Assembly (NCBI GenBank): GCA_938017675.1
Contig: CALIJB010000016.1
Location: forward strand, 1-32,790
From: an uncultured Candidatus Saccharibacteria bacterium
Lineage (GTDB): Bacteria; Patescibacteriota; Saccharimonadia; Saccharimonadales; Saccharimonadaceae
Length of the DNA: 32,790 nucleotides
Direction: 5' to 3'
Every line of letters starts with the position of its first letter. Positions within the stretch are counted from its first letter, which is position 1. This document shows, piece after piece, positions 24,451 to 31,559 of the stretch. The notes beneath the pieces are model-generated. The model was given only the letters and a program-made list of their open reading frames with translations. It did no database searches and had not been told where the DNA came from. Both the position numbers and the translations under genes were made by a program.

Positions 24451-25321
24451 TCAATCTGGATTCACTATCGTGGAGCTAATAGTGACGACGGCCGTTATGT
24501 TTATAGTAGTTGTAATATTTGGCGGTATTATATCAGCATCTTACCGCCAGGCTATAGCAGCAGATGCGCTTGCTTCAATGACGCGTGACATGCACGTGAC
24601 GATGGACGCTATCGAAATGGATGTTTTGGCTTCAGTCGAGATTGCCTCTACTTCTAGAAGGGGTGATATGAATATGATCGATCGGTATGGATATGGCGCG
24701 GTGAGTACTCCTGCGCCTACTCTGCAAACTTGGAAATATTTTGGCGGAGGTGGTAATAGGCGGGCCTTACTCCTGATACAATATGCGACTAATTTACGGC
24801 GCGGGGCAGGCTCTCGCGAGGTAGTTTATGCTGCAACAAAAAGGTTTAATTGCAGTACAGAAAGACGTCTCCAGCCAAAATACAGACAGATGGTGGTCTA
24901 CTTCATGCGGGACAATACATTGTATCGAAGGGTTATATTTGATGATATAAAAAGCGAAAGATACAAAGCCCTTGGTGTTAATGCTTCTGCTATATGTGGT
25001 ACCGGCGATGAAAATAACGAATTTTGGCGCAAGATAGCAGTACAATCCATACCTCCGCAGTCATCCGAATTTACTGGCAGTGCAACGCCAGGGCGATCGC
25101 TTTATCGCGACGAAACAATTGCTCGCAACGTTTCGGCATTTGATGTTCAATATTTTAAGGATGATACGCCAATAGCCAACCAGTACGATGCTGCTCACAG
25201 TTCCGACCATATGTTTGAAAATGCTAACAAGGTTAAAATTGATATAACAATTAGTCCTCCTGTGGGGGGAGTGTCTAAAATATCTCAGTCATTAACTGTT
25301 CGGAAAGGAAATGAGGAATGA
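24428..25321 (+). CDS. Type IV minor pilin (PilW/GspJ-like)
   Basis: 297 aa. Leader MLHMRHSNQSG, then FTIVELIVTTAVMFIVVVIFGG with Glu at +5. The large head (about 230 residues) is the size of PilW/GspJ proteins. Two Cys (about 138 and 197) could be bridged. The start at 24428 has AGAGGG 6 nt upstream; a second in-frame ATG at 24437 is possible. It overlaps the previous gene by 23 bp and the next by 4 bp (ATGA). Confidence 0.9.
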   Translation: MLHMRHSNQSGFTIVELIVTTAVMFIVVVIFGGIISASYRQAIAADALASMTRDMHVTMDAIEMDVLASVEIASTSRRGDMNMIDRYGYGAVSTPAPTLQTWKYFGGGGNRRALLLIQYATNLRRGAGSREVVYAATKRFNCSTERRLQPKYRQMVVYFMRDNTLYRRVIFDDIKSERYKALGVNASAICGTGDENNEFWRKIAVQSIPPQSSEFTGSATPGRSLYRDETIARNVSAFDVQYFKDDTPIANQYDAAHSSDHMFENANKVKIDITISPPVGGVSKISQSLTVRKGNEE

Positions 25322-27081
25322 TTCGCTTTGATAAGGGCTATTCTCTAGCAGTAATGATTATAATGACAACATTTATATTGGCGGTGCTAGCAGCTGCATA
25401 CCGCGTTACTACGCGTTCGTATATTTATTCTCGCGAGGAGTATTATTATAAGCTGGCTCAAGAAGCTGGCGAATCGGGGACGGCGGCAGCTAATGCGTGT
25501 CTAGATATAAACAACTGGAAACAAACATGGGGCCATGTTGCTGGAGCTGCTGGCTTGTATCTAACGCCAAGCAGCGACTGCAAAGGTCAAGACGGCAAGA
25601 TTCCGACCAATAAATACGTTATGAGCGAAGGTTCGATTCGTACAATTTTCACCGTTGGCGACCTTAATTTTCATGATGATCATCATTCGGATGTCTCAGC
25701 TATTGGCAAAACACAGCTTGTGGACTCTGGCGGTATGGTTTTGCGGGAGTACACTGTTTCGGTTAAAAAGCTTATCACTCGTCCCGGTCTGGTTGCTACG
25801 AAGTCTTCTAGCGGTACTTATCGAACGTGCGGTATTCTATCCAATAGTATTTGGTGCTGGGGCAGGAATCGTTATGGCCAGTTGGGCAATGGGAGGTCTG
25901 TTGGTCATAATCCAGGCAATCCAGCAAAAGCTGCGCTTAGCGTCGATTCCGATATACCAGTCAAAGTAGTTAAACAAACAGGAGTTCTCTACGGTAAGAG
26001 AATTGATGACTTATTTACCGCCCAGTATCATAGTTGCGCTCTGGCTGAAGGTAAAGTTTATTGCTGGGGCTACAATGGTACTGGTCAGCTTGGTAATGGA
26101 CGATCCGGCGACGAAGAACATTCAAATGTTCCTATTGAGGTTAAGGGGGCGCTGGCTGGTAAAACAGTAACTAGCATCGGCGGTTCATATAATACTTCGT
26201 GCGCCATTGCTGGCGGCAAAATATATTGCTGGGGCGAGGGTTATCACGGTGTGACTGGTGCTGGTGACAAAACAAAGGTGCGCCCATGGCCGACTTTAGT
26301 TAGAGCAGGTGTTTCTGGCGGTCTGCCGAATAATTATACGGCAACTGCGCTAGCGACCAGTGGTACGCGGTCGATGAATATGTGCGCTATCGCCAATGGC
26401 TTTGCTTATTGCTGGGGCCAGAATAATGTTGGTCAGATTGGCAATAATACATCTGCTAGCCCTGCCACTCAGCCAGTCTATAGTCCTATGAGAGTTTCTG
26501 GTTTGACCAATGTAACGAATATATCGCAGGACGGATATTTGGCTCAAAGCGGCGAGCCAGACAGATTTACTCATGTATGCGCTGCCGCTAACGGCGAGGC
26601 GTACTGCTGGGGTAACGGCCGTGCTGGGCAACTAGGTATGGCACACATTGGCTATATTGATAAGAAGAGTACCCCAGTTAAGGTTGACCGGCCGGCAGGC
26701 TTGTCTCCGTCAGATAGAGTGAAAAAGGTCGAAGTGGGTATTTGGCATTCGTGTATGTTGATGACCAGCGGCAGGGTATTTTGCTGGGGGACGAATGCCT
26801 ACGGTCATTTAGGGGCGAACCTTGCTCCTGGCGCGCTTCCCAACAACCGATCGGTAAAACCGATAGAGATATTGGTTGGCCCAGGCGGAATTCCGGCGGG
26901 GCAGCGGATAATTGATCTGGCTGCTGGCGCTAACCGTGGATGCGCGGTGGTAGAAAACGGACACTCGTATTGCTGGGGTCTGAATGACGCCGGGCAGATT
27001 GGTGACGGTACCCATATTGATGCCCGCGCACCAACCGAATCATTATTCTTGCGCCCGACGCAGAACCGCTACATCTATTAA
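25318..27081 (+). CDS. PilX/GspK-like pilin fused to a seven-repeat RCC1-type propeller
   Basis: 587 aa. N-terminus MIRFDKG then YSLAVMIIMTTFILAVLAAAY is a pilin-like helix with Ala where Glu5 should be, as tolerated in PilX/GspK-like tip pilins. Residues about 40-155 form a small pilin-like head. Residues about 165-575 contain seven RCC1/BLIP-II-type repeats, each with a Cys 9-10 residues before CWG and usually a GQxGNG turn: Cys pairs 171/180, 240/249, 295/304, 356/365, 421/430, 479/489 and 542/552. Seven repeats predict a closed seven-bladed beta-propeller outside the cell, probably disulfide-stapled in each blade. A propeller at a pilus tip suggests adhesion, as PilY1 does elsewhere, but that is inference. 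AAAGGA lies 8 nt before the start. Confidence 0.93.
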   Translation: MIRFDKGYSLAVMIIMTTFILAVLAAAYRVTTRSYIYSREEYYYKLAQEAGESGTAAANACLDINNWKQTWGHVAGAAGLYLTPSSDCKGQDGKIPTNKYVMSEGSIRTIFTVGDLNFHDDHHSDVSAIGKTQLVDSGGMVLREYTVSVKKLITRPGLVATKSSSGTYRTCGILSNSIWCWGRNRYGQLGNGRSVGHNPGNPAKAALSVDSDIPVKVVKQTGVLYGKRIDDLFTAQYHSCALAEGKVYCWGYNGTGQLGNGRSGDEEHSNVPIEVKGALAGKTVTSIGGSYNTSCAIAGGKIYCWGEGYHGVTGAGDKTKVRPWPTLVRAGVSGGLPNNYTATALATSGTRSMNMCAIANGFAYCWGQNNVGQIGNNTSASPATQPVYSPMRVSGLTNVTNISQDGYLAQSGEPDRFTHVCAAANGEAYCWGNGRAGQLGMAHIGYIDKKSTPVKVDRPAGLSPSDRVKKVEVGIWHSCMLMTSGRVFCWGTNAYGHLGANLAPGALPNNRSVKPIEILVGPGGIPAGQRIIDLAAGANRGCAVVENGHSYCWGLNDAGQIGDGTHIDARAPTESLFLRPTQNRYIY

Positions 27082-27089
27082 AAAACCAC

Positions 27090-27118
27090 TTGCGCTTTCG
27101 TTATCGGTGTAGTATTAT
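27090..27118 (+). promoter_or_regulatory. Promoter of the major pilin, TTGCGC-17-TATTAT
   Basis: -35 at 27090-27095 and -10 at 27113-27118 predict a start near 27125 and a leader of about 37 nt with AGGGGG 9 nt before the GTG. So the major pilin can be made independently of the minor pilins. Confidence 0.7.
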
Positions 27119-27161
27119 CAAATTACAATTAACTAACATAATAAATAGGGGGCACATTACT

Positions 27162-27620
27162 GTGACAACAAAACAACTTAAAAACCGAGGTTTCACCCTT
27201 GTTGAGCTCTTGATTGTGATCGTCATCATCGCGATTTTGACGGTGATTTCATTGATTGCTTATAATGGTATTCAGAACCAGGCACGTACAACAACCGCAG
27301 AATCAAGCGCGAAGACGCTGGCTGATAAGGTTCAGATTTATTTCACAAATGAGAGCGACTATCCAAAACCTGCCGACCTAGATTCTTCGACGACTACTCC
27401 AGGTAAAATGGTTGACCCGACTAATGCTAGTAAACCTTGGCACGTGGATACCAATGCATTGACAGTAAGCAGTACTGCTATTACTGATGCGAATAAGCCA
27501 AGCAAAGAGAACGTCTTGAACTATGCGACTTGTGGTAGTCCCGCCACTGGCGCAAAAATCACTTACTATGACTACACAGCGAGCAAGGCAAAAGAGCGAA
27601 AGATTGGTTCTGGCTGCTAA
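27162..27620 (+). CDS. pilA: Major type IV pilin (PilA-like)
   Basis: 152 aa from a GTG start preceded by AGGGGG (27147-27152). Leader MTTKQLKNRG, then FTLVELLIVIVIIAILTVISLIAYNG, the textbook pilin N-terminal helix with Glu5. The small head is rich in Ser/Thr/Ala and ends with two Cys (about residues 128 and 152, in YATCGS and KIGSGC), a likely C-terminal disulfide loop as in classical pilins. Own promoter, a Shine-Dalgarno leader and a following terminator set it apart from the minor pilin operon and fit high expression of a filament subunit. Assembly genes (pilB, pilC, pilD) are not in this window. Confidence 0.93.
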   Translation: MTTKQLKNRGFTLVELLIVIVIIAILTVISLIAYNGIQNQARTTTAESSAKTLADKVQIYFTNESDYPKPADLDSSTTTPGKMVDPTNASKPWHVDTNALTVSSTAITDANKPSKENVLNYATCGSPATGAKITYYDYTASKAKERKIGSGC

Positions 27621-27647
27621 ATAACTATAGAAGATTAAGTTGAAAAT

Positions 27648-27679
27648 AGAAACGTCCTGGCGTGTGCTAGGACGTTTCT
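27648..27679. terminator. Hairpin between convergent pilA and glyA
   Basis: Perfect 11-bp stem AGAAACGTCCT/AGGACGTTTCT with a 10-nt loop. U-tracts are weak on both sides but it is placed to stop both genes. Confidence 0.75.
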
Positions 27680-27697
27680 GCTGTAATAGACTTAAAG

Positions 27698-28975
27698 TTA
27701 TACTGATGATAATTGTAATGCCCGACAAAACTCCCTCACTTCCTCGCGCAAAACTCCTAATCTCTTCTCGTTCTCGCGGGCGTCAATCGCTTGCTTGATC
27801 CACTCAGCGATTTGCGCCATGTCGTCGGGCTGGCAGCCGCGGGTGGTGATGGCGGGTGTGCCTAGGCGAATGCCGCTAGGACGGAACATCGGCAGTGGGT
27901 CGTCGGGTACGGCGTTGGCGTTTAGTGTCAGACCGATCTTATCGATAGCGATCTCGGCAGTTTTGCCATCGATACCAAAACTCTTGTTGATGTCGGCCAA
28001 TATCAAGTGATTGCTAGTGCCGCCAGTTACTAGCTGGAAGCCGCGTTTTTGCAACTCCTCGGCTAGCCGTGCGGCGTTAGCGACGATATTTTTCGCGTAG
28101 TCGCAGAACTCGGGCTGCAGCGCCTCGCCGAAAGCTACCGCTTTGGCGGCAATGGTGTTCATATGCGGGCCGCCTTGCATACCTGGGAAGACTGCCCGAT
28201 CAATTAGTGTCGGGATGTTTTCGAGTGTTTTGGCAGGTTTTTTGAGCGGACTAGTCACCTTGCCCGTACTGAGTATTAAGCCGCCGCGAGGGCCGCGCAG
28301 TGTCTTGTGGGTGGTAGTAGTCATGACATGAAAGCCGTAATCAAGCGGATTCTTGGCTACGCCGCCAGCGATCAATCCAGCAATATGTGCTACATCAGCC
28401 ATCAGCAGACAGTTATTTATTTCGCGGCCGATTTCGACGAACTTCGCCCAGTCCATTTCGCGCGGGTAGGCGCTAAAGCCTGCTAGAATAATGCGCGGCT
28501 GGTGTTCGTGTGCTAGGCGACGGATCTCTTCATAATCGATTTCGCCAGTTTCGATATTTTTCATTTTGTACGGGACGAAGTTGTATAAGTGAGCGCTGCG
28601 GGTGACAGGTGAGCCGTGAGTCAGGTGTCCGCCGTGGCTCAAATCCATCGCTAGAATGGTATCGCCCGGCTGGCACCAAGCACTGTAAACTGCTTCATTA
28701 GCTGGCGCGCCGCTGTGCGGCTGGACATTGGCGTGGTCGGCGCGGAATAATTTTTTGGCGCGGTCGATGGCGAGCTGTTCAATACGGTCGGTGAATTCTT
28801 GGCCGCCGTAATAGCGCTTCCCAGGATAGCCTTCAGAGTATTTATTGGTAAAAACGCTGCCAAGCGCTTCGCGAACGTTTTTGCTAACGTAATTTTCACT
28901 TGGTATCAGTTCCAAGCCGTCGCGTTGGCGTTCTTCTTCGCCAGCGATGCAAGCGGCAATTGCGGTGTCTGTCAT
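27698..28975 (-). CDS. glyA: Serine hydroxymethyltransferase
   Basis: 425 aa, normal length. PLP enzyme converting serine and tetrahydrofolate to glycine and methylene-tetrahydrofolate. Visible blocks: LELIPSENYVS and YPGKRYYGG near the start, VQPHSGAPANEAVY, MDLSHGGHLTHGSP, MADVAHIAGLIAGG, and the PLP lysine in TTTTHKTLRGPRGG (Lys at about 224). AAGGAGGA lies 5 nt before the ATG at 28975. An extended -10 box predicts a leader of about 19 nt, so this is one of the few genes here with a classical leader. Convergent with pilA and divergent from murA. Confidence 0.98.
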   Translation of the reverse strand: MTDTAIAACIAGEEERQRDGLELIPSENYVSKNVREALGSVFTNKYSEGYPGKRYYGGQEFTDRIEQLAIDRAKKLFRADHANVQPHSGAPANEAVYSAWCQPGDTILAMDLSHGGHLTHGSPVTRSAHLYNFVPYKMKNIETGEIDYEEIRRLAHEHQPRIILAGFSAYPREMDWAKFVEIGREINNCLLMADVAHIAGLIAGGVAKNPLDYGFHVMTTTTHKTLRGPRGGLILSTGKVTSPLKKPAKTLENIPTLIDRAVFPGMQGGPHMNTIAAKAVAFGEALQPEFCDYAKNIVANAARLAEELQKRGFQLVTGGTSNHLILADINKSFGIDGKTAEIAIDKIGLTLNANAVPDDPLPMFRPSGIRLGTPAITTRGCQPDDMAQIAEWIKQAIDARENEKRLGVLREEVREFCRALQLSSV

Positions 28976-29000
28976 GATTATCCTCCTTTTTCTTATCTAT

Positions 29001-29009
29001 ATTTTAGCA
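29001..29009 (-). promoter_or_regulatory. Extended -10 promoter of glyA (TGCTAAAAT)
   Basis: On the minus strand it predicts a start near 28994, leaving space for AAGGAGGA before the ATG. Confidence 0.65.
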
Positions 29010-29063
29010 CTTATGATCATTTACTGTAACGTTTTGAAATAGAGTTGGTTGCGATTGAATTTC

Positions 29064-29092
29064 TTGACAATATATCATATCAGGTATATTAT
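29064..29092 (+). promoter_or_regulatory. Consensus promoter of HTH-murA, TTGACA-17-TATTAT
   Basis: -35 at 29064-29069 is perfect and -10 is 29087-29092. The ATG at 29099 follows after 6 bp, so the mRNA is leaderless. The spacer holds the inverted repeat listed separately. Confidence 0.8.
29069..29090. promoter_or_regulatory. Candidate operator in the murA promoter
   Basis: Inverted repeat AATATA (29069-29074), 10-bp spacer, TATATT (29085-29090). It overlaps the end of -35, the spacer and the start of -10, where a bound repressor would block RNA polymerase. Because the gene product starts with an XRE-type DNA-binding domain, autoregulation is possible. AT-rich half-sites of 6 bp can arise by chance. 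Confidence 0.35.
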
Positions 29093-29098
29093 GGTGAC

Positions 29099-30622
29099 AT
29101 GAAAACGGCGAAGTATCTCAAAAATATTGGCGCGCTCATCCAAGAAACGCGCCAAGCACGCAATATGACTCAAAACGAACTGGCAGAGGAGCTTGGCACT
29201 AGCCAGTCGGCGATTAATCGAATCGAGAACGGCAAGCAGAATATCAGTCTCGAAATGATCGCGCGTATCGGCGAGGTGCTGTCAAGCGAAATAGTACGGA
29301 TTAATAGCTCGGGCAAAACTAACTTTCGCATCAACGGCGGCCGGGAGCTGCATGGTGAAATTGAAATCAAAACTAGCAAGAACGCTGCTGTTGGATTGCT
29401 ATGTGCTAGTCTACTCAACAAAGGCAAAACGACGCTGCGCCGGGTAGCACGGATTGAGGAAGTTAATCGAATTATTGAGGTTCTGGAAAGCATAGGCGTG
29501 CGATGCCGCTGGATTAGTGAGCACGACCTCGAGATTGATCCGCCGAAAGCCTTGCAGCTCGACAGTATGGATGTCGAGGCTGCTAAGCGGACGCGCAGTA
29601 TCATTATGTTTTTAGGCCCGCTATTACATCAATACGAGACGTTCAAGATACCGTTTGCTGGCGGTTGCAGTCTGGGTACGCGGACGGTTGAACCGCATAT
29701 GGCGGGTCTAGCACCTTTTGGTTTGAGTGTTGAGGCGGCCAACGACAACTATATTGCGACAGCTAAACCGCAGCGAGTTGATCGAGCAATTATTTTGACC
29801 GAGCGCGGTGATACAGTCACCGAGAATGTCGTTATGGCGGCAGCGCTTTATGATGGTACGACTATTATTCGTAATGCTAGCCCGAACTATATGGTGCAAG
29901 ATGTTTGTTTCTTTCTAGAAAAGCTAGGTGTCAAAATTGAGGGTATCGGTACCACTGTTCTCAAGATTACTGGCAAAAAATCAATTGACTGCGACGTCGA
30001 GTACTTCCCAAGCGAAGACCCAATCGAGGCGATGAGTTTCGTGGCGGCTGGCGTCGTGACTAATTCAGAAATTACTATCAAGCGCGTGCCGATAGAGTTC
30101 ATGGAGTTAGAATTGGCGACTTTGGCGGGTATGGGTCTGCAGCACGATATTTCCGAAGAGTACATGGCGCGCAATGGTCGCACTCGTCTAGTTGATATCG
30201 TGCTCAAAAAATCCGAATTGCATGCTCCGAAAGATAAGATTCATGCTCTGCCGTTTCCGGGCATCAACATGGATAACCTGCCGTTCTTAGGATTATGCGC
30301 CACGGTAGCCAAGGGTCGCACGCTGATTCACGATTGGAGCTACGAAAATCGAGCAATCTACTTTACTGAGCTAACTAAAATGAATGCTCAAGTAAATATG
30401 GTCGATCCGCATCGGGTTTATATCTCTGGTCCGACGCGCTGGAAGCCGGCTGATATCACAGCGCCAGCCGCACTGCGTCCGAGCGTAGTGATTTTGCTAG
30501 CGATGCTGGCGGCGCCTGGCAAATCGGTACTGCGCGATGTTTACAATATCAATCGCGGCTACGAAGATATTGCTAACCGCCTGAACTCGTTAGGTGCAGA
30601 TATCGAAACTGTTTGGGAATAG
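29099..30622 (+). CDS. murA: UDP-GlcNAc enolpyruvyl transferase (MurA) with N-terminal HTH domain
   Basis: 507 aa. Residues about 8-66 are an XRE/HTH_3 domain (IGALIQETRQARNMTQNELA, then GTSQSAINRIENGKQ). Residues about 74-507 are MurA, which adds enolpyruvate from PEP to UDP-GlcNAc, the first committed step of peptidoglycan synthesis. MurA residues visible: Lys-Asn pair in KTSKNAAVG (about 94-95), catalytic loop Cys190 in FAGGCSLGTRTVEPH (the Cys form, the usual fosfomycin target), and LPFPGINMDNLPFL late in the chain. The ATG at 29099 starts the HTH without extra residues, 6 bp after a consensus promoter. The domains share one frame with a short linker, so this is a true fusion. The HTH may regulate its own gene; that is inference. 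Confidence 0.95.
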   Translation: MKTAKYLKNIGALIQETRQARNMTQNELAEELGTSQSAINRIENGKQNISLEMIARIGEVLSSEIVRINSSGKTNFRINGGRELHGEIEIKTSKNAAVGLLCASLLNKGKTTLRRVARIEEVNRIIEVLESIGVRCRWISEHDLEIDPPKALQLDSMDVEAAKRTRSIIMFLGPLLHQYETFKIPFAGGCSLGTRTVEPHMAGLAPFGLSVEAANDNYIATAKPQRVDRAIILTERGDTVTENVVMAAALYDGTTIIRNASPNYMVQDVCFFLEKLGVKIEGIGTTVLKITGKKSIDCDVEYFPSEDPIEAMSFVAAGVVTNSEITIKRVPIEFMELELATLAGMGLQHDISEEYMARNGRTRLVDIVLKKSELHAPKDKIHALPFPGINMDNLPFLGLCATVAKGRTLIHDWSYENRAIYFTELTKMNAQVNMVDPHRVYISGPTRWKPADITAPAALRPSVVILLAMLAAPGKSVLRDVYNINRGYEDIANRLNSLGADIETVWE

Positions 30623-30650
30623 TGACAATCAAGCGCCTGTCTGCTATAGT
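30622..30650 (+). promoter_or_regulatory. Promoter of the repeat unit-tRNA-His transcript, GTGACA-17-TATAGT
   Basis: -35 at 30622-30627 (5 of 6) and extended -10 TGCTATAGT at 30642-30650 predict a start near 30657. The first transcribed feature is a small hairpin (CCCC, GAGAAA, GGGG at 30659-30672). Both repeat units lie between it and the tRNA, so they are transcribed. Confidence 0.7.
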
Positions 30651-30678
30651 AATAGATGCCCCGAGAAAGGGGTAATAT

Positions 30679-30777
30679 GGCGGAAGTAGCTCAGTTGGAC
30701 AGCCGTGAGCATCAAAAATAGCACTCGCTCTAACCAACTGACAAGATTCTGCTAGTACATTTCGTAGTATTCATTAT
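30679..30777 (+). repeat. tRNA-His-derived hairpin unit A1
   Basis: 99 bp. Starts with an exact copy of G-1 to G19 of the downstream tRNA-His (30679-30698), then a core (AGCC, GTGAGC, an A-rich loop), then CGCTCTAACCAACTGA (30726-30741), a 16-nt perfect complement of the tRNA-His D arm, then TTCTGC (30747-30752), which can pair with GCGGAA of the unit's own 5' end, and a tail with CTAGTACATTTC. Nested pairing predicts a long hairpin. No T arm, anticodon or CCA, so it is not a tRNA. Function unknown. Confidence 0.85.
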
Positions 30778-30875
30778 GGCGGAAGTAGCTCAGTTGGGCA
30801 GCCTTGAGCGTTGAAAATAGCGCTCGCTCTAACCAACTGATAGATTCTGCTAGTACATTTCGTAGTATTCATTAT
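30778..30875 (+). repeat. tRNA-His-derived hairpin unit A2
   Basis: 98 bp, directly joined to A1 and to the tRNA. Differs from A1 at about ten positions, mostly in the apical core, where two A-to-G changes turn C-A and A-C mismatches into a fully paired GAGCG/CGCTC stem. The tRNA copy, the antisense segment (30825-30840) and the 3' tail are identical to A1. Confidence 0.85.
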
Positions 30876-30953
30876 GGCGGAAGTAGCTCAGTTGGTTAGA
30901 GCGCTGGATTGTGGCTCCGGAGGCCGTGGGTTCGAATCCCATCTTTCGCCCCA
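30876..30953 (+). tRNA. tRNA-His (anticodon GUG)
   Basis: Complete. G-1 opposite C73 is the tRNA-His identity mark; acceptor GCGGAAG/CTTTCGC; anticodon stem CTGGA/TCCGG around TTGTGGC (anticodon GTG); T arm GTGGG/CCCAT; encoded CCA. It is preceded by two partial copies of its own 5' part. Confidence 0.97.
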
Positions 30954-30997
30954 AATAAAACACCCGGTTTTCTTCATTAGTCTCGGGTGTTTTATTT
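30953..30997. terminator. Strong bidirectional terminator after tRNA-His
   Basis: Perfect 14-bp stem AAATAAAACACCCG/CGGGTGTTTTATTT with a 17-nt loop. It begins at the last A of the tRNA CCA and also serves the convergent small protein gene. Confidence 0.92.
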
Positions 30998-31015
30998 GAC
31001 TCTAAATCATAAATA

Positions 31016-31435
31016 CTATCGGTTGAACGGGTCGCGCGACGGCTTGATCGGCTCGGTGAAGGTGCGCGACGGAACGTCTGGCTCGGTTGTAGGCGTGATG
31101 AGTGACGATTTATTTGTCTGCGTGGTTCCTGCGCTTCGCGAGTTTGCATCAGAAACCCGCGAGCTTTGCGGCTGGTTACTATTAGTCGCTTGCGTTCCGT
31201 TGGTGCTGGCTGCGGCGATTTGCTGGTTTTGCCAGGCTTTGCGATAATCTTGTCTGACTCCAGAATCCTTGTATGCGCCGATATATTGCCGGTTAGTGTT
31301 GGTACTTTGGCGCTGCTGGAAGCTATTTTTGGCAATCCTGCCGCCAACCTGCGGCTTGTTGTTGGTTAATCCGCTTGAGTGCATAGCATCGCTTTGCGTG
31401 CTATTGGTTGAGAAGCGGTCAAATAAACGTCCCAT
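31016..31435 (-). CDS. Small Ser/Thr/Gln/Asn-rich, probably disordered protein
   Basis: 139 aa from the ATG at 31435. Starts MGRLFDRFSTNSTQSDAMHS and continues with low-complexity polar sequence (TNTNRQYIGAYKDSGVRQDY is the most structured part) ending in PIKPSRDPFNR. No signal peptide or membrane segment. The ATG lies 6 bp after a TATAAT on the minus strand; the open frame extends upstream only into the tRNA-Gly gene, which argues against the longer form. It ends just before a strong bidirectional terminator. No family recognised. Confidence 0.65.
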   Translation of the reverse strand: MGRLFDRFSTNSTQSDAMHSSGLTNNKPQVGGRIAKNSFQQRQSTNTNRQYIGAYKDSGVRQDYRKAWQNQQIAAASTNGTQATNSNQPQSSRVSDANSRSAGTTQTNKSSLITPTTEPDVPSRTFTEPIKPSRDPFNR

Positions 31436-31441
31436 GCTTTT

Positions 31442-31447
31442 ATTATA
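31442..31447 (-). promoter_or_regulatory. -10 box of the disordered protein gene (TATAAT)
   Basis: On the minus strand it ends 6 bp before the ATG at 31435. The -10 box of tRNA-Gly on the other strand is only 14 bp away. Confidence 0.65.
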
Positions 31448-31461
31448 CACTAACGTAATGA

Positions 31462-31467
31462 TATAAT
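31462..31467 (+). promoter_or_regulatory. -10 box of tRNA-Gly (TATAAT)
   Basis: Predicts a start near 31474, leaving 2-3 nt before the tRNA. Probably drives tRNA-Gly, unit B and tRNA-Arg(UCU) together. Confidence 0.7.
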
Positions 31468-31476
31468 ATATAGTGC

Positions 31477-31551
31477 GCGGGTGTAGTACAGCGGTTAGTA
31501 TGCGAGTTTTCCAAACTCGAGATCGGAGTTCGATTCTCCGCACCCGCACCA
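31477..31551 (+). tRNA. tRNA-Gly (anticodon UCC)
   Basis: Acceptor GCGGGTG/CACCCGC, anticodon stem CGAGT/ACTCG with loop TTTCCAA (anticodon TCC), T arm CGGAG/CTCCG, encoded CCA. Only 8 nt separate it from unit B. Confidence 0.97.
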
Positions 31552-31559
31552 AAGTATTT

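Noticed and set aside
29045..29098. Upstream ATG for HTH-MurA
   Set aside because: It would begin before the -35 box of the consensus promoter, so the transcript would not contain it.
30679..30953. CRISPR-like array next to tRNA-His
   Set aside because: Only two units, with no spacer-repeat alternation: whole units of 98-99 bp are repeated, and they contain tRNA sequence and a self-complementary core. No cas genes nearby.
31016..31552. 178-aa version of the small minus-strand protein
   Set aside because: The extra N-terminal part reads through the tRNA-Gly gene antisense and its promoter; the ATG at 31435 with TATAAT 6 bp upstream explains the gene better.
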